A DNA stretch of 64,000 nt. Source: an uncultured Lachnospiraceae bacterium (GTDB lineage Bacteria; Bacillota; Clostridia; Lachnospirales; Lachnospiraceae). The notes beneath the pieces were generated by a model. It was not told the DNA's origin. It was given only the letters and a program-made list of their open reading frames with translations, and did no database searches. Made by a program: the position numbers and the translations under genes. Below are positions 37,425 to 46,329 of the stretch, in pieces; positions within the stretch are counted from its first letter, which is position 1; every line of letters begins with the position of its first letter. The DNA is taken from the NCBI GenBank assembly GCA_902778165.1, contig CACYWQ010000007.1, forward strand, positions 1 to 64,000, written 5' to 3'.

Positions 37425-38066
37425 ATGAAGATAATTATGTTAGGTGCGCCCGGTGCCGGCAAAGGTACACAGGCCAAGATGATAGCTGAGAAATACGGAA
37501 TTCCGCACATCTCAACAGGAGATATTTTCAGAGCAAATATCAAAGAAGGTACTCCTCTTGGTAAGGAAGCCAAGGGCTATATGGATAAGGGACAGCTGGT
37601 TCCCGATGAGCTTACCGTTAAGATCTTACTTGACAGAGTAGCCAAGGATGACTGCAAAAACGGTTATGTGCTTGATGGTTTCCCGCGTACTATTCCTCAG
37701 GCTGAGGTACTTGATAAGGCGCTTACGGAACTTAATGATAAGGTTGACTTCGCAATAGATGTGGATGTACCCGATGAGAACATCGTAAAACGTATGGGTG
37801 GCAGAAGAGCATGTGTAACATGCGGAGCTACATATCATATAGAGCATGTACCGCCTAAGAAAGAAGGCATCTGCGATAAGTGCGGAAGCGAACTTATATT
37901 AAGAGATGACGATAAGCCGGAGACGGTTCAGAAGAGATTGTCCGTATATCATGAGCAGACACAGCCGCTTATCGAATACTACACTAAGAAGAATATCCTT
38001 AAGACGGTGGACGGCACTGTTGATATGATGGATGTATTTAAGGCTATAACGGATATCCTTGGTTAA
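37425..38066 (+). CDS. adk: Adenylate kinase (zinc-lid form)
   Basis: Interconverts 2 ADP and ATP + AMP. The 213-residue long-form enzyme has the P-loop [10 protein letters not shown] (7-16), AMP-binding region [21 protein letters not shown] (about 84-94) and a lid with four Cys (C-V-T-C ... C-D-K-C) that bind zinc. ATG 37425 fits the family start [10 protein letters not shown] and AAAGGGAC; a TTG at 37419 is less likely. Standard position after secY. Confidence 0.98.
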   Translation: MKIIMLGAPGAGKGTQAKMIAEKYGIPHISTGDIFRANIKEGTPLGKEAKGYMDKGQLVPDELTVKILLDRVAKDDCKNGYVLDGFPRTIPQAEVLDKALTELNDKVDFAIDVDVPDENIVKRMGGRRACVTCGATYHIEHVPPKKEGICDKCGSELILRDDDKPETVQKRLSVYHEQTQPLIEYYTKKNILKTVDGTVDMMDVFKAITDILG

Positions 38067-38087
38067 TTAAATCGGAGGATTAATAAG

Positions 38088-38840
38088 ATGGCAATATCAA
38101 TTAAGTCCGAAAGAGAAATACAACTCATGCGTGAGTCCTGCAAGTTGCTTGCCAAGGTTCACGAAGAGATGGCGGGGATAATAAGACCCGGAATATCCAC
38201 CTATGATATAGACAGACTCGGAGAGTCTTTGATACACGGTTTCGGATGCACACCGAACTTCAAGAATTATAATGGTTTTCCCGCAAGCATATGCGTATCC
38301 GTTAACGAGGAAGTGGTACACGGAATCCCGAGTAAGCACAGGATACTGCAGGAAGGCGACATAGTAAGCCTTGATTGCGGACTCATATATAAGGGTTATC
38401 ATTCGGATGCCGCAAGGACCTACGCGGTAGGCGAGGTTAGTCCGGAAGTACAGCAGCTTATGGATGTAACCAAGCAGGCATTCTTTGAAGGAATCAAATA
38501 TGCCAAGGCAGGAAATCATCTTTTCGATATATCCAATGCGATAGATGATTATGTATCGGGATTCGGATACGGCATAGTAAGAGAACTTGTTGGACACGGA
38601 ATAGGAACCGCGCTTCATGAGGATCCCCAGATACCGAACTTTAGGCAGAACAGAAGAGGACCGAAGTTAGTTCCGGGCATGACGCTTGCCATAGAGCCCA
38701 TGATCAATATGGGAAGAGCGGATGTTGAATGGCTTGATGATGACTGGACGGTTGTAGCAGAGGATGGACTTCCCTCATCACATTATGAGAACACGATATT
38801 AATCACCGAGGGAGAACCCGAGATACTTACGATTCTGTAG
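38088..38840 (+). CDS. map: Methionine aminopeptidase, type I
   Basis: Removes N-terminal methionine from nascent proteins. The 250-residue enzyme has the metal ligands: Asp in SLDCG (about 96), Asp in HSDAARTY (about 107), His in VGHGIGTALHEDP (about 170), Glu in LAIEPM (about 203) and Glu in HYENTILITE (about 234). Standard place between adk and infA. Confidence 0.97.
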   Translation: MAISIKSEREIQLMRESCKLLAKVHEEMAGIIRPGISTYDIDRLGESLIHGFGCTPNFKNYNGFPASICVSVNEEVVHGIPSKHRILQEGDIVSLDCGLIYKGYHSDAARTYAVGEVSPEVQQLMDVTKQAFFEGIKYAKAGNHLFDISNAIDDYVSGFGYGIVRELVGHGIGTALHEDPQIPNFRQNRRGPKLVPGMTLAIEPMINMGRADVEWLDDDWTVVAEDGLPSSHYENTILITEGEPEILTIL

Positions 38841-38864
38841 ACACTGTATTATAAGGAGATTAGG

Positions 38865-39083
38865 ATGTCAAAAACTGATGTAATTGAGATTGAAGGCAAG
38901 GTAGTTGAGAAGCTTCCCAACACGATGTTTAAGGTAGAACTTGAGAACGGACACGTTGTACTTGCACACATAAGCGGTAAGCTTCGTCAGAACTTCATAA
39001 GAATATTACCCGGCGATAAGGTTACACTCGAAATGAGCCCTTATGACTTATCCAAGGGAAGAATCGTATGGAGAGATAAATAA
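38865..39083 (+). CDS. infA: Translation initiation factor IF-1
   Basis: A 72-residue OB-fold protein that blocks the A site during initiation. [34 protein letters not shown] (parts: [29 protein letters not shown]) and [18 protein letters not shown] are standard; it ends in RIVWRDK. The promoter of rpmJ starts within 15 bases of its stop. Confidence 0.98.
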   Translation: MSKTDVIEIEGKVVEKLPNTMFKVELENGHVVLAHISGKLRQNFIRILPGDKVTLEMSPYDLSKGRIVWRDK

Positions 39084-39095
39084 TTAAAAAAACTG

Positions 39096-39124
39096 TTTAC
39101 AAGGCATTTATGCTTTGATATAAT
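39096..39124 (+). promoter_or_regulatory. Promoter of rpmJ-rpsM-rpsK-rpsD-rpoA-rplQ
   Basis: TTTACA (39096-39101), 17 bases, perfect TATAAT (39119-39124). It makes the alpha operon at least partly independent of the upstream S10-spc transcript. Confidence 0.8.
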
Positions 39125-39130
39125 GTTAAA

Positions 39131-39179
39131 CGGACTTTTTTAGCGGACTTTTTAGACAAGAGGTAGAAAGGAGGTCTAA
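39131..39179 (+). other. Tandem repeat and hairpin in the rpmJ leader
   Basis: CGGACTTTTT occurs at 39131-39140 and again at 39144-39153, right at the expected RNA start. TTAGAC (39153-39158) can pair with GTCTAA (39174-39179), putting most of the AAAGGAGG ribosome binding site in the loop or edge of the hairpin. Confidence 0.4.
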
Positions 39180-39182
39180 GAA

Positions 39183-39296
39183 ATGAAGGTTAGATCATCA
39201 GTTAAGCCGATTTGTGAAAAGTGCAAAATTATCAAGAGAAAAGGTTCTATTAGAGTAATCTGCGAGAACCCTAAGCACAAGCAGAGACAGGGTTGA
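39183..39296 (+). CDS. rpmJ: Ribosomal protein bL36 (zinc type)
   Basis: A 37-residue protein, too short for most gene finders: [20 protein letters not shown] then [17 protein letters not shown]. Zinc ligands are Cys11, Cys14, Cys27 and His32. AAAGGAGG precedes ATG 39183. First gene of the alpha operon, in the standard place after infA. Confidence 0.97.
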   Translation: MKVRSSVKPICEKCKIIKRKGSIRVICENPKHKQRQG

Positions 39297-39306
39297 TATA
39301 GTATAG

Positions 39307-39446
39307 ATTCCGAAGCCACGGAATTGTCCTATTGATACCGAATGTCGTTATTCACAGTTCGGAAAGGCAGGCAGTAAGCTTGCTGGGTAAGTAATTACCC
39401 CAATCAATCAGCACAAATTGTTTATGGACGGCGATCATTATCGCCG
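39307..39446 (+). other. Structured spacer upstream of rpsM
   Basis: The 164-base spacer has several hairpins: ATTCCG/CGGAAT (39307-39324), CCGAA/TTCGG (39338-39362) and CGGCGAT/ATCGCCG (39429-39446), the last ending just before AAAGGAGG. It holds no gene. Possible site of r-protein feedback; no known leader family recognised. Confidence 0.45.
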
Positions 39447-39460
39447 CAAAGGAGGAAAAA

Positions 39461-39829
39461 ATGGCTCGTATTGCAGGTGTAGACCTTCCGAGAGATAAGA
39501 GAGTAGAAATCGGTCTTACATATGTGTATGGAATAGGTCGTGTAAGCGCTAACAAGATTCTTGAGAAGGCTAAGGTTAATCCCGATACAAGAGTAAGGGA
39601 TCTTACAAGTGAGGAAGAGAAGAAGATCAACGAGATTATCGAAGCTGAGTACATGGTAGAAGGTGATCTCAGAAGAGAGACAGCTCTTAACATTAAGAGA
39701 CTCCAGGAGATCGGTTGCTACAGAGGTATCCGTCACAGACGTAACCTTCCCGTTCGTGGTCAGAAGACTAAGACCAACGCACGTACACGTAAGGGTCCTA
39801 AGAGAACCGTAGCAAATAAGAAGAAGTAA
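39461..39829 (+). CDS. rpsM: Ribosomal protein uS13
   Basis: A 122-residue head protein touching S19 and the P-site t[23 protein letters not shown] at the start (parts), [12 protein letters not shown], and the signature [17 protein letters not shown] with [20 protein letters not shown] (parts) at the end. Standard length. Confidence 0.98.
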   Translation: MARIAGVDLPRDKRVEIGLTYVYGIGRVSANKILEKAKVNPDTRVRDLTSEEEKKINEIIEAEYMVEGDLRRETALNIKRLQEIGCYRGIRHRRNLPVRGQKTKTNARTRKGPKRTVANKKK

Positions 39830-39843
39830 TTAATTAAGTAGTA

Positions 39844-39928
39844 AGTAAGGTTTTCTTACTGTCAGGGACGAAGCGGATATATCATTCGTGGATAGGTGAC
39901 ATTGTCCCTCTGTACGTCACTCGTACAG
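39844..39928 (+). other. Structured spacer upstream of rpsK
   Basis: Three hairpins in 127 bases: AGTAAG/CTTACT (39844-39860), AGGGAC/GTCCCT (39864-39909) enclosing 34 bases, and a perfect CTGTACG/CGTACAG (39910-39928). No gene and no T-tract. Confidence 0.45.
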
Positions 39929-39956
39929 GTCAATAGGAAGAAAGAGGTATATAGAA

Positions 39957-40349
39957 ATGGCTAAAGCAGTCAAGAAGGTTGCTAAGAAGCGTGTTAAGAA
40001 GAATATTGAGCATGGTCAGGCTCATATTCAGGCTTCTTTTAACAACACAATCGTAACACTTACAGATGACCAGGGTAACGCAATAAGCTGGGCAAGTGCA
40101 GGCGGACTTGGATTCAGAGGATCTAAGAAGTCTACTCCTTACGCAGCACAGATGGCAGCTGAGACAGCTACCAAGGCAGCAACAGTTCACGGCCTTAAGA
40201 AGGTTGACGTATTCGTTAAGGGACCCGGTTCAGGACGTGAAGCAGCTATCAGAGCGCTTCAGGCTAACGGTCTTCAGGTTGAGTCTATCAGAGACGTGAC
40301 TCCTGTTCCTCATAACGGATGCAGACCTCCCAAGAGACGTAGAGTTTAA
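39957..40349 (+). CDS. rpsK: Ribosomal protein uS11
   Basis: A 130-residue platform protein near the mRNA exit. [53 protein letters not shown] and the end [17 protein letters not shown] are all classic. Standard length. Confidence 0.98.
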   Translation: MAKAVKKVAKKRVKKNIEHGQAHIQASFNNTIVTLTDDQGNAISWASAGGLGFRGSKKSTPYAAQMAAETATKAATVHGLKKVDVFVKGPGSGREAAIRALQANGLQVESIRDVTPVPHNGCRPPKRRRV

Positions 40350-40355
40350 TTTTGA

Positions 40356-40375
40356 GTGTTTTATAAACAAAACAC
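40356..40375 (+). other. Hairpin in the rpsK-rpsD spacer
   Basis: GTGTTTT (40356-40362) pairs with AAAACAC (40369-40375) around a 6-base loop. The rest of the 99-base spacer to rpsD has no clear element. S4 leaders control rpsD in some Firmicutes, but I could not match that fold. Confidence 0.4.
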
Positions 40376-40448
40376 CCGGATGTTATCAGTATGGATGAAG
40401 GCGTTCCGTAACGGATACGTTGTAAACATCATTTAAAAGGAGATTAAA

Positions 40449-41042
40449 ATGGCAGTAAATCGCACACCCGTGCTTAAGAGATGCAGATCACTTGATCTTG
40501 ATCCTGTATTCTTAGGCTACGATAAGAAGTCTAACAGACAGAAGACACACGGTAACAAGAAGATGAGTGAATACGGCTTACAGCTTCGTGAGAAGCAGAA
40601 GGCTAAGTTCATCTACGGTGTACTTGAGAAGCCTTTCCGTAACTATTACGAGAAGGCTGACAGAATGAAGGGTATGACCGGTGAGAACCTTATGGTATTA
40701 CTTGAGAGCAGACTTGATTCTGTAGTATTCAGAATGGGATTTGCAAGAACACGTAAGGAAGCAAGACAGGTCGTAGATCACAAGAGTGTAACAGTTAACG
40801 GTAAGGTAGTTAACATTCCTTCATACCAGATTAAGGCCGGAGACGTTATTGAGATAGCTGAGAAGGCTAAGTCTTCACAGAGATTTAAGGATATAGCAGA
40901 GATTACAGCATCACGTATCACACCTGAGTGGATGGATGTTGATGTCGAGGGTCTTAAGGGTACTATCAAGAACCTTCCGACAAGAGATATGATAGACGTA
41001 CCTGTTAACGAGATGCTTATCGTCGAGTTGTATTCAAAATAA
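40449..41042 (+). CDS. rpsD: Ribosomal protein uS4
   Basis: A 197-residue assembly initiator and frequent autoregulator. C-R-x4-D-L start region (RCRSLDLDPVFLGY), EYGLQLREKQKAKFIYGV, and the S4 RNA-binding domain LESRLDSVVFRMGFARTRKEARQVVDHKSVTVNG (parts: LESRLDSVVFRMG, ARQVVDHKSVTVNG). No zinc-binding Cys cluster. AAAAGGAG precedes ATG 40449. Confidence 0.97.
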   Translation: MAVNRTPVLKRCRSLDLDPVFLGYDKKSNRQKTHGNKKMSEYGLQLREKQKAKFIYGVLEKPFRNYYEKADRMKGMTGENLMVLLESRLDSVVFRMGFARTRKEARQVVDHKSVTVNGKVVNIPSYQIKAGDVIEIAEKAKSSQRFKDIAEITASRITPEWMDVDVEGLKGTIKNLPTRDMIDVPVNEMLIVELYSK

Positions 41043-41084
41043 TACGTATAAGTTTCCCAAGCTTTGGCATATGGAGGAAGTTAA

Positions 41085-42035
41085 ATGTTCGATTTTGAGA
41101 GACCCAATATTGAGATTACTGAGATGTCTGAGGACAAGAAGTACGGCAGATTCGTAGCAGAGCCGCTTGAGAGAGGTTATGGTATCACTCTCGGCAATTC
41201 TCTTCGCAGAATCATGTTATCTTCACTTCCCGGCGCTGCAGTAAGCCAGGTTAAGATAGACGGAGTACTTCATGAGTTCTCTTCTATACCGGGAGTCAAG
41301 GAAGATGTTACTGAGATAATCATGAACATCAAGAGCCTTGCAATCAGAAATAACAGCGAGAGCTTCGAGCCCAAGACTGCTGTTATCGAATATGAGGGTG
41401 AAGGTGTTGTCAAGGCATCTGACATCCGTGTCGATTCTGATATAGAGATTCTTAATCCGAATCAGACAATCGCTACATTAAGCGGTGGCAAGCTCTACAT
41501 GGAGCTTACAATCACCAAGGGCAGAGGATATGTATCTGCCGACAAGAATAAGAACGAAGATCTTCCCATCGGTGTTATAGCAATTGATTCAATCTATACA
41601 CCCGTTGAGAGAGTTAATGTAACAGTTGAGAATACACGTGTAGGTCATATCACAGATTATGACAAGCTCACACTTGATGTATCAACCAACGGTACAGTAA
41701 CACCTGATGAGGCAGTAAGCCTTGCAGCTAAGGTACTTAGTGAGCACTTAAGCCTCTTTATAGATCTCTCTGACGCAGGTGAGAATCTTCAGGTAATGGC
41801 TAAGAAGGAGAAAGAGGGCAGCGAGAAGACACTTCTTGTTATGAGCATCGATGAGCTTGAACTCTCAGTTCGTTCTTACAATTGCCTTAAGCGTGCAGGC
41901 ATCAACACAGTTCAGGAGCTTATCAATAAGACTCCCGATGACATGATGAAGGTACGTAACCTCGGTAAGAAGTCACTTGACGAGGTATTGGCTAAGCTTA
42001 ATGAGTTAGGACTTAAGTTAAGTTCCAACAATTAA
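41085..42035 (+). CDS. rpoA: DNA-directed RNA polymerase subunit alpha
   Basis: A 316-residue assembly platform subunit. N-terminal domain: [28 protein letters not shown] (parts: [24 protein letters not shown]). C-terminal domain that binds UP elements and activators: [20 protein letters not shown] and [13 protein letters not shown]. Standard length and place. Confidence 0.98.
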   Translation: MFDFERPNIEITEMSEDKKYGRFVAEPLERGYGITLGNSLRRIMLSSLPGAAVSQVKIDGVLHEFSSIPGVKEDVTEIIMNIKSLAIRNNSESFEPKTAVIEYEGEGVVKASDIRVDSDIEILNPNQTIATLSGGKLYMELTITKGRGYVSADKNKNEDLPIGVIAIDSIYTPVERVNVTVENTRVGHITDYDKLTLDVSTNGTVTPDEAVSLAAKVLSEHLSLFIDLSDAGENLQVMAKKEKEGSEKTLLVMSIDELELSVRSYNCLKRAGINTVQELINKTPDDMMKVRNLGKKSLDEVLAKLNELGLKLSSNN

Positions 42036-42139
42036 TAACTAATCACTAATACGGATCGGATAAATCCGAAGAGTACCGTTCCGCATCTTCCCACCGGATC
42101 ATAAGACCACAGGCAGATCCTAAAGAAAAGGAGAGTAAA

Positions 42140-42676
42140 ATGGCAAAGTACAGAAAGTTAAGCAGAACATCAGATCAGAGAAGAGCATTACTTAAGAACC
42201 AGGTAACAGCACTTCTTTATAACGGCAAGATCGTAACAACCGAAGCTAAGGCTAAGGAAGTTCAGAAGATCGCCGAGGGACTTATCGCACTTGCAGTCAA
42301 GGAGCAGAGCAACTTCGAGACAGTAACCGTTAAGGCTAAGGTTGCCCGCAAGGACAAGGACGGCAAGAGAGTTAAGGAAGAGAAGGATGGCAAGAAGGTA
42401 ACTGTTTATGATGAGGTAGATAAGGAGATTAAGAAGGATATGCCTTCAAGACTCCATGCCAGAAGACAGATGCTCAAGGCCATGGTTCCTGTTAAGGAAG
42501 TTCCCAAGGAGGCAGCAGGCAGAAAGAAGAATACTAAGAGTGTTGATATGCCGGCTAAGCTTTTCGATGAGATAGCACCCAAGTATGCGACTCGTAACGG
42601 CGGATACACAAGAATCGTTAAGATCGGTCAGCGTAAGGGCGACGGTGCAATGGAAGTATTACTTGAACTTGTCTAA
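42140..42676 (+). CDS. rplQ: Ribosomal protein bL17 with internal extensions
   Basis: A tunnel-exit protein normally of 112-130 residues; this one is 178. The conserved ends are present ([20 protein letters not shown] at the start, split; [20 protein letters not shown] near the end). The extra length is a charged insert at about 57-102 (Lys/Asp/Glu-rich, [16 protein letters not shown]) and a smaller one around 112-130. The insert keeps frame and codon style, so it looks like a lineage feature, not an error. A 104-base spacer with a TCGGA/TCCGA hairpin (42056-42069) precedes it; a strong terminator follows. Confidence 0.95.
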   Translation: MAKYRKLSRTSDQRRALLKNQVTALLYNGKIVTTEAKAKEVQKIAEGLIALAVKEQSNFETVTVKAKVARKDKDGKRVKEEKDGKKVTVYDEVDKEIKKDMPSRLHARRQMLKAMVPVKEVPKEAAGRKKNTKSVDMPAKLFDEIAPKYATRNGGYTRIVKIGQRKGDGAMEVLLELV

Positions 42677-42692
42677 GATGTAAATTATTAAG

Positions 42693-42721
42693 AAGGCCTG
42701 ACTCAGTGTCAGGCCTTTTTT
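42693..42721 (+). terminator. Terminator after rplQ
   Basis: AAGGCCTGAC (42693-42702) pairs with GTCAGGCCTT (42708-42717) around TCAGT, followed by T residues that form the first bases of the next TTGACA. Confidence 0.92.
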
Positions 42722-42748
42722 GACATATGTGTATTCATAAGTCATACA
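42720..42748 (+). promoter_or_regulatory. Promoter candidate for ecfA1-ecfA2-ecfT
   Basis: TTGACA (42720-42725) grows out of the rplQ terminator T-tract; CATACA (42743-42748) is a weak -10 at 17 bases. A start near 42755 leaves a leader of about 4 bases before ATG 42759. Confidence 0.4.
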
Positions 42749-42758
42749 GGTATCGTCT

Positions 42759-43619
42759 ATGGATTCATTGATCAAAACCGACAATCTTATATATGAATAT
42801 ACCAAGCGTGATGACAACGGTGAAGTGATTGGCAAGATAAGAGCTGTTGACGGCGTAAGCATTGATGTGAAGGAAGGACAGTTCATAGCAATACTCGGCG
42901 CGAACGGTTCAGGTAAGTCGACCTTTGCCGCGCACTTAAACGCCATTCTTTTTCCCACTGAAGGTTCTGTATGGGTAGACGGCAAGAATACTAAGGATCC
43001 TGCCAACCTGTGGGATATAAGAGAGACCGCCGGAATGGTATTCCAGAATCCTGACAATCAGATAATAGGTCAGATCGTTGAGGAGGATGTAGGATTCGGC
43101 CCTGAGAATATGGGTATTCCTACGGAACAGATATGGGAGAGAGTTGAAGAGTCTCTTAAGGCTGTAGGTATGTGGGAGTACAGGGAACATTCGCCCAATA
43201 AGCTATCCGGAGGACAGAAGCAGAGAGTGTCCATTGCCGGTGTAATTGCCATGCATCCTAAGTGCATCGTGCTTGATGAACCCACGGCGATGCTTGATCC
43301 TTCGGGCAGATGGGAAGTCATCAGAGCGGCAAGAGCACTTAATGATGTTGAGAAAGTAACGATTATCCTTATCACTCACTACATGGATGAGGTGATCCAT
43401 GCGGACAAGGTGTTTGTAATGGACAAGGGTAAGATTGCCATGGAGGGAACACCGAGAGAGATATTTGTAAGAAGAGATGAACTTAAGAAGCTTAAGCTTG
43501 ATGTACCTCAGGTGACGGCGTTGGCACATGAATTAAGGAAGCGCGGAGTAAATGTACCTGAAGATGTATTGACACCGGATGAACTTGCAAATGCGCTTGA
43601 TGCGTTGAAAGAAAGATAA
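42759..43619 (+). CDS. ecfA1: Energy-coupling factor transporter ATPase EcfA1
   Basis: One of two ATPases powering ECF vitamin/cofactor importers. The 286-residue protein has Walker A GANGSGKST (about 49-57), Q-loop FQNPDNQI, ABC signature LSGGQKQRVSIAG (about 148-160), Walker B CIVLDEPTAMLDP and switch His in ITHYMDE. It starts with only a weak AGG before ATG 42759. Followed directly by ecfA2. The module usually serves several S components, such as QueT at 61965. Confidence 0.95.
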   Translation: MDSLIKTDNLIYEYTKRDDNGEVIGKIRAVDGVSIDVKEGQFIAILGANGSGKSTFAAHLNAILFPTEGSVWVDGKNTKDPANLWDIRETAGMVFQNPDNQIIGQIVEEDVGFGPENMGIPTEQIWERVEESLKAVGMWEYREHSPNKLSGGQKQRVSIAGVIAMHPKCIVLDEPTAMLDPSGRWEVIRAARALNDVEKVTIILITHYMDEVIHADKVFVMDKGKIAMEGTPREIFVRRDELKKLKLDVPQVTALAHELRKRGVNVPEDVLTPDELANALDALKER

Positions 43620-44492
43620 ATGGCGATAGAATTAAGAAACGTCAACTACATATACGATCCTGACAGCACACTATCCTACAGGGCTTTGGAAGATATTAAT
43701 CTTGTACTTGAGGACGGTGTGTTCTATGCGCTTATAGGACATACGGGATCAGGCAAATCAACGCTGATACAGCATATGAACGGATTGGTCAAACCGACAT
43801 CGGGTCAGGTGTTATACGACGGTAAGGACATTGCGGATAAGAGTATGGATCTAAGAGAACTTAGAAGCAATGTGGGTCTTGTATTCCAGTATCCTGAGCA
43901 CCAGTTGTTTGAGACGACCGTGTATGCTGATGTATCTTTCGGTCCCAAGAATCTTAAACTGTCAAAGGAAGAGATTGATATAAGAGTAAAGGAGGCACTT
44001 AAGCTTGCGGGTGTGGATGAGTCGCTTTGGGAAGTATCGCCATTTGAATTATCGGGCGGTCAGAAGCGAAGAGTTGCCATAGCAGGCGTGCTTGCCATGA
44101 AGCCTAAGGTACTTATATTGGATGAACCCACGGCAGGACTTGATCCCGGAGGAAGGGATGAGATATTAAATGTCCTTCGTAATCTTCATGATAAAGAAGG
44201 AATCACTATTCTGCTTGTCAGCCACAGCATGGAAGATGTTGCGGGCTATGCCGACAGGATCATAGTGATGAACAAGGGCAGGATAATGTATAACGATGTA
44301 CCGGATGAGATATTTGCACACGCCGAAGAACTTAAAGAGATGGGACTGTCGGTTCCTCAGGTAACAAGCGTATTATCCGCACTTAAGAATAAGGGCTTTG
44401 ATATATCCGATAACATCACTAAGGTTGATAAGGCAGCCGATGAGATAATTCGCGTACTGGGCCTTGAGAATAAAGGAGAACGGAATGAGTGA
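43620..44492 (+). CDS. ecfA2: Energy-coupling factor transporter ATPase EcfA2
   Basis: The second ECF ATPase, 290 residues. Walker A GHTGSGKST (about 41-49), Q-loop FQYPEHQLFE (the YPEHQLF form typical of EcfA2), signature LSGGQKRRVAIAG, Walker B ILDEPTAGLDP, switch His in VSHSMED. ATG follows the ecfA1 stop with no gap and it overlaps ecfT by 8 bases, a tightly coupled trio. Confidence 0.96.
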   Translation: MAIELRNVNYIYDPDSTLSYRALEDINLVLEDGVFYALIGHTGSGKSTLIQHMNGLVKPTSGQVLYDGKDIADKSMDLRELRSNVGLVFQYPEHQLFETTVYADVSFGPKNLKLSKEEIDIRVKEALKLAGVDESLWEVSPFELSGGQKRRVAIAGVLAMKPKVLILDEPTAGLDPGGRDEILNVLRNLHDKEGITILLVSHSMEDVAGYADRIIVMNKGRIMYNDVPDEIFAHAEELKEMGLSVPQVTSVLSALKNKGFDISDNITKVDKAADEIIRVLGLENKGERNE

Positions 44493-45285
44493 TAGAATGA
44501 CTCTGGGTCAGTACTATCAGACGGATTCCGTCCTGCACAGATTAGACCCCAGAGTGAAATTAACCGGAACAATTGTATATATAGCGGCACTGTTTGTGGC
44601 CGACAATATTTGGGGATACTTATTGGCTACGGTATTCCTGGTTACGGCCATAGCCTTATCCAGGGTGCCTGTGCGTTTCATGCTTAAAGGCATGAAGTCT
44701 ATTGCGTTTCTGATCGCGTTAACAGTGGTATTCAATCTCTTTATGACGCCGGGAGATATACTTGTTAAGTTCTGGCGCCTGGCAATCACCAAAGAGGGTG
44801 CGATCCTAGCCACAAGAATGGCTGTGAGACTGATATATTTGATAATCGGTTCCAACATTATGACCCTTACCACAACGCCCAATCAGTTAACGGACGGACT
44901 TGAGAGGCTGCTTAGTCCCCTTAAGGTAATACATGCGCCCGTACATGAGGTGGCGATGATGATGTCCATTGCACTTCGTTTCATCCCGATTCTTATGGAA
45001 GAGACGGATAAGATAATGAAGGCACAGATGGCTAGGGGTGCAAGTTTCGATGAGGGCGGTCTTATAGACAGGGCCAAGAGCCTGGTGCCCATCCTGGTAC
45101 CCTTATTCGTATCAGCATTTCGTCGTGCCGGTGACCTTGCCCTTGCAATGGAAGCCAGAGGCTATCGCGGCGGAGACAGACGTACCAGAATGAAGCCTCT
45201 GCACTATGAAGCAAGGGACTATGTGGGCTATTTCTGCCTTGTTCTTCTGCTTGCATCAAGCATAGTGTTAAGGATGATGTTGTAG
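44485..45285 (+). CDS. ecfT: Energy-coupling factor transporter transmembrane protein EcfT
   Basis: The scaffold membrane protein joining the ATPases to substrate-binding S components. 266 residues, about six to eight membrane spans, start GQYYQTDSVLHRLDPRVKL typical of EcfT, and two coupling motifs: A-R-G near AQMARGASF (about 177) and A-R-G in AMEARGYRGG (about 222). ATG 44485 is set by AAAGGAG; it overlaps the ecfA2 stop. Confidence 0.96.
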   Translation: MSDRMTLGQYYQTDSVLHRLDPRVKLTGTIVYIAALFVADNIWGYLLATVFLVTAIALSRVPVRFMLKGMKSIAFLIALTVVFNLFMTPGDILVKFWRLAITKEGAILATRMAVRLIYLIIGSNIMTLTTTPNQLTDGLERLLSPLKVIHAPVHEVAMMMSIALRFIPILMEETDKIMKAQMARGASFDEGGLIDRAKSLVPILVPLFVSAFRRAGDLALAMEARGYRGGDRRTRMKPLHYEARDYVGYFCLVLLLASSIVLRMML

Positions 45286-45306
45286 TATTAATGAGGGAAC
45301 GGTAGG

Positions 45307-46290
45307 ATGAAGAGGATTGACTCTAAGATAATTAAGGCAATAGTGGCGCTTGTGGCCATCATAGTGCTGCTGTCACTTACTGCCAGATATTTGGGAGGTT
45401 CGCAGACACTCTCGGATTATGCCAATGAGCATCCTGAGCAACAGGTACCCGTTGCCATACAGGTAACACCTATAGTTACGGATGAGGTATCTAAAGAGAG
45501 TGCATTAAATGCGACCGATTCTGCAAATGTATCTGAATCTGCTACAGCGGAAAAAGCGACCGATTTAGAGAACACTGTTACTCCGGGTGCACCCACTGAC
45601 GGGGCGAACACCGAGGATAGTAATACGTCTTTAAATACTATTAAGGAATTTGAAGATGAATATTCCGGAACCGATATGCGCACGATTGTTGCTGAAGGGT
45701 TCTATTACGAGCCTATTCCGCAGGCGATCCGGGACAGAATGCAGGGAGTCTCATACCCCGATGATATTAATGAGAATAAGGTCAATTACGACTGTTTAAG
45801 GTATTTAAGGCTTAAATACATTGATTTTAACGGCAATGAAGCTGTGGGTGAGATGGTATGCAACGTGGCGATAGCTTCGGATGTGACAGAGATATTCCAT
45901 GAACTGTATCTGCATGAATACCAGATAGAGAGCATCAGGCTCATTGATGATTTTGATGCGGATGATACTGCTTCGATGCTTGCCAATAATACGAGCTGTT
46001 TCTGCTACAGAACAGTTGAAAACAGCAATAGCCTGTCCAACCATGCATACGGAAGAGCCATAGATCTTAATCCTTTCTATAATCCGTATATCGTATACGG
46101 TAAGGGAGAGAACGGAACAGATTATATATCGCCCAAGGAAAGTGAGATGTATGTGGACAGGACACAGGATTTCCCGCATAAGATAGATGAGGATGATCTT
46201 GCCTGTAAGTTATTTAAGCAGCATGGATTTAAATGGGGCGGTAACTGGAGTACACAGAAGGATTATCAGCATTTCGAGAAGAAGGGCTGA
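45307..46290 (+). CDS. M15 family peptidase, membrane-anchored (D,D-/L,D-type wall peptidase-like)
   Basis: A 327-residue protein with one N-terminal membrane anchor (about 8-27), a Ser/Thr/Glu-rich linker to about 115, and a C-terminal M15-type metallopeptidase domain: zinc-ligand segment SNHAYGRAIDLNPF (His and Asp about 252 and 259) and the final FKWGGNW...DYQHFEKKG with the third ligand His close to the end. It would act outside on peptidoglycan stem peptides; the exact bond is not decidable. It interrupts the common ecfT-truA order. GAGGGAACGG gives a modest ribosome binding site. Confidence 0.85.
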   Translation: MKRIDSKIIKAIVALVAIIVLLSLTARYLGGSQTLSDYANEHPEQQVPVAIQVTPIVTDEVSKESALNATDSANVSESATAEKATDLENTVTPGAPTDGANTEDSNTSLNTIKEFEDEYSGTDMRTIVAEGFYYEPIPQAIRDRMQGVSYPDDINENKVNYDCLRYLRLKYIDFNGNEAVGEMVCNVAIASDVTEIFHELYLHEYQIESIRLIDDFDADDTASMLANNTSCFCYRTVENSNSLSNHAYGRAIDLNPFYNPYIVYGKGENGTDYISPKESEMYVDRTQDFPHKIDEDDLACKLFKQHGFKWGGNWSTQKDYQHFEKKG

Positions 46291-46329
46291 TCAATATCAA
46301 TTCAATTAACCGCACTTAGAGATGATAAT

